Below, one piece after another: positions 55,513 to 56,026 of a stretch of 56,026 nucleotides of DNA. Every line of letters starts with the position of its first letter. Within the stretch, counting starts at the first letter, position 1. A program made the translations under genes and the position numbers. Source of the stretch: Deltaproteobacteria bacterium (GTDB lineage Bacteria; Desulfobacterota; Desulfobacteria; Desulfobacterales; SpSt-501); assembly GCA_016219005.1 (NCBI GenBank), contig JACRCN010000080.1, positions 1 through 56,026 on the forward strand, written 5' to 3'. The notes beneath the pieces are model-generated. The model did not search any database and was not told the DNA's origin. It was given only the letters and a program-made list of their open reading frames with translations.

Positions 55513-55591
55513 TTTTTTTTCCTCCAGTCGGGCAGGTCAGTTTCCTTGGAAGCTTGTTGTGGCGCGTTATGCCATCCGATGTGAAACGAAA
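55513..55591. other. Upstream region of the CooC-like gene
   Basis: Contains the Shine-Dalgarno of the CooC-like gene (TGGAGG on the minus strand). No clear promoter is visible. Together with the repeat array and the far-right terminator it forms a 514-bp gene-free end of the window. Confidence 0.4.
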
Positions 55592-55756
55592 TCCCCCCGG
55601 CCCCCTTTTGCAAAGGGAGAGAAACCCCGGAGTACTCTCACTCCACCTTTATCAAAGGGGGAGAGACACCGGGATCCTCCTTAAACCCTCTTTGGCAAAG
55701 GGGGTGGCGCCGGAGCACTCTTAACTCCTCCCTTTATCAAAGGGGGTTGGGGGGAT
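55592..55756. repeat. Tandem array of four palindromic units, about 42 bp apart
   Basis: Palindromes of the type CCCCCTTTTGCAAAGGG occur at about 55601, 55643, 55686 and 55728, a regular 42-43 bp step. The spacers are also alike (GAGAAACCCCGGAGTACTC, GAGAGACACCGGGATCCTC, TGGCGCCGGAGCACTC). Both outer edges carry the complementary ATCCCCCC and GGGGGGAT, so the whole array is a larger inverted repeat. The similar spacers exclude a CRISPR array. Confidence 0.75.
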
Positions 55757-55971
55757 TTTGGGCGCGAGTTTCATGGAATGCCCTCCAGAAAAAAACAGTT
55801 TGTTGAGTCTATTGATTCTATTGCGTCAAGGGGAAAACTGCAAGGCTGCGCATCAATGTTCGGGGGCTTCGAAGAGACAGCCAGAAATTCTGACGCCGGG
55901 ACATGGCGTTGAGCCATTGCTCAACTCAAAGGCAAGTTAAGTCGGGGAACTCTTGCAGCAAGGGATAGGGT

Positions 55972-56006
55972 AAAAAAAGAGGGCGACAGGCAAAATTGTC
56001 GCCCTC
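55972..56006 (-). terminator. Terminator of a minus-strand gene beyond the right edge
   Basis: GAGGGCGACA (55979-55988) and TGTCGCCCTC (55997-56006) form a 10-bp stem around GGCAAAAT. On the minus strand it is followed by seven T (55972-55978). The last three bases of the window (TTA) would be a TAA stop on that strand, consistent with a gene ending at 56024. Confidence 0.85.
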
Positions 56007-56026
56007 GTGAAAAAGAATTCGGCTTA

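Noticed and set aside
55592-55756. A CRISPR array
   Set aside because: The spacers between the palindromes are similar to one another, there are only four units, and no cas genes are near.

Overview
The window is a gene-dense, GC-rich (roughly two-thirds G+C) stretch of a bacterial chromosome. The gene content points to an anaerobic, Gram-negative member of the Desulfobacterota (former Deltaproteobacteria), most like the sulfate-reducing Desulfobacterales. The pointers are an Rnf complex with its own tetraheme cytochrome c, a class I hybrid-cluster protein, a CarD regulator, an ion-pumping pyrophosphatase, a YeiH-type putative sulfate exporter, a CooC-like ATPase and an Mla lipid-transport system. 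No species can be named from the sequence alone.

Layout. (1) 1-5463: the 3' end of gdhA, an NCS1/CytX-type permease, then hcp and an ABC-F ATPase on the minus strand. (2) 5632-16411, plus strand, housekeeping: mlaE, mlaF (with an unusual C-terminal extension), mlaD, a DUF1844 protein, ispE, tRNA-Gln, prs, rplY, pth, hppA, carD and an RluD-family pseudouridine synthase. (3) 16746-23039, plus strand: an accessory block of six tightly packed genes, namely a YeiH-like exporter with a large alanine-rich insert, two small membrane proteins, a GNAT-like/TraB fusion, a second GNAT-like protein and a radical SAM/SPASM enzyme. This is the best candidate for an undescribed system. (4) 23211-48011, minus strand: about 25 kb on one strand without interruption. 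Read 5' to 3' it is mraZ-rsmH-ftsL-ftsI-murE-murF-mraY-murD-ftsW-murG-murC-ftsQ-ftsA-ftsZ, then a radical SAM gene, then rnfB(-gltD fusion)-cytochrome c-rnfC-D-G-E-A, closed by two hairpin terminators. murB and ddl are absent from the dcw cluster. (5) 48298-55512: a membrane TPR protein, a hybrid sensor kinase, a Ski2-type helicase and a CooC-like ATPase. (6) 55513-56026: a repeat-rich intergenic region ending in a terminator for a minus-strand gene outside the window.

How it fits together. The dcw block makes UDP-MurNAc-pentapeptide and lipid II and builds the septum. A promoter and three MraZ-type repeats upstream of mraZ suggest autoregulation of the whole block. The Rnf block couples ferredoxin oxidation to ion export. 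Its RnfB carries an NADPH-type flavoprotein module and its periplasmic cytochrome gives a link to c-type electron carriers. HppA adds a second ion pump and Hcp handles nitrosative stress.

At least four families of non-coding repeats (three MITE-like, one palindromic tandem array) sit in the intergenic gaps. Several lie flush against stop codons, and one supplies the stop codon of the CooC-like gene.
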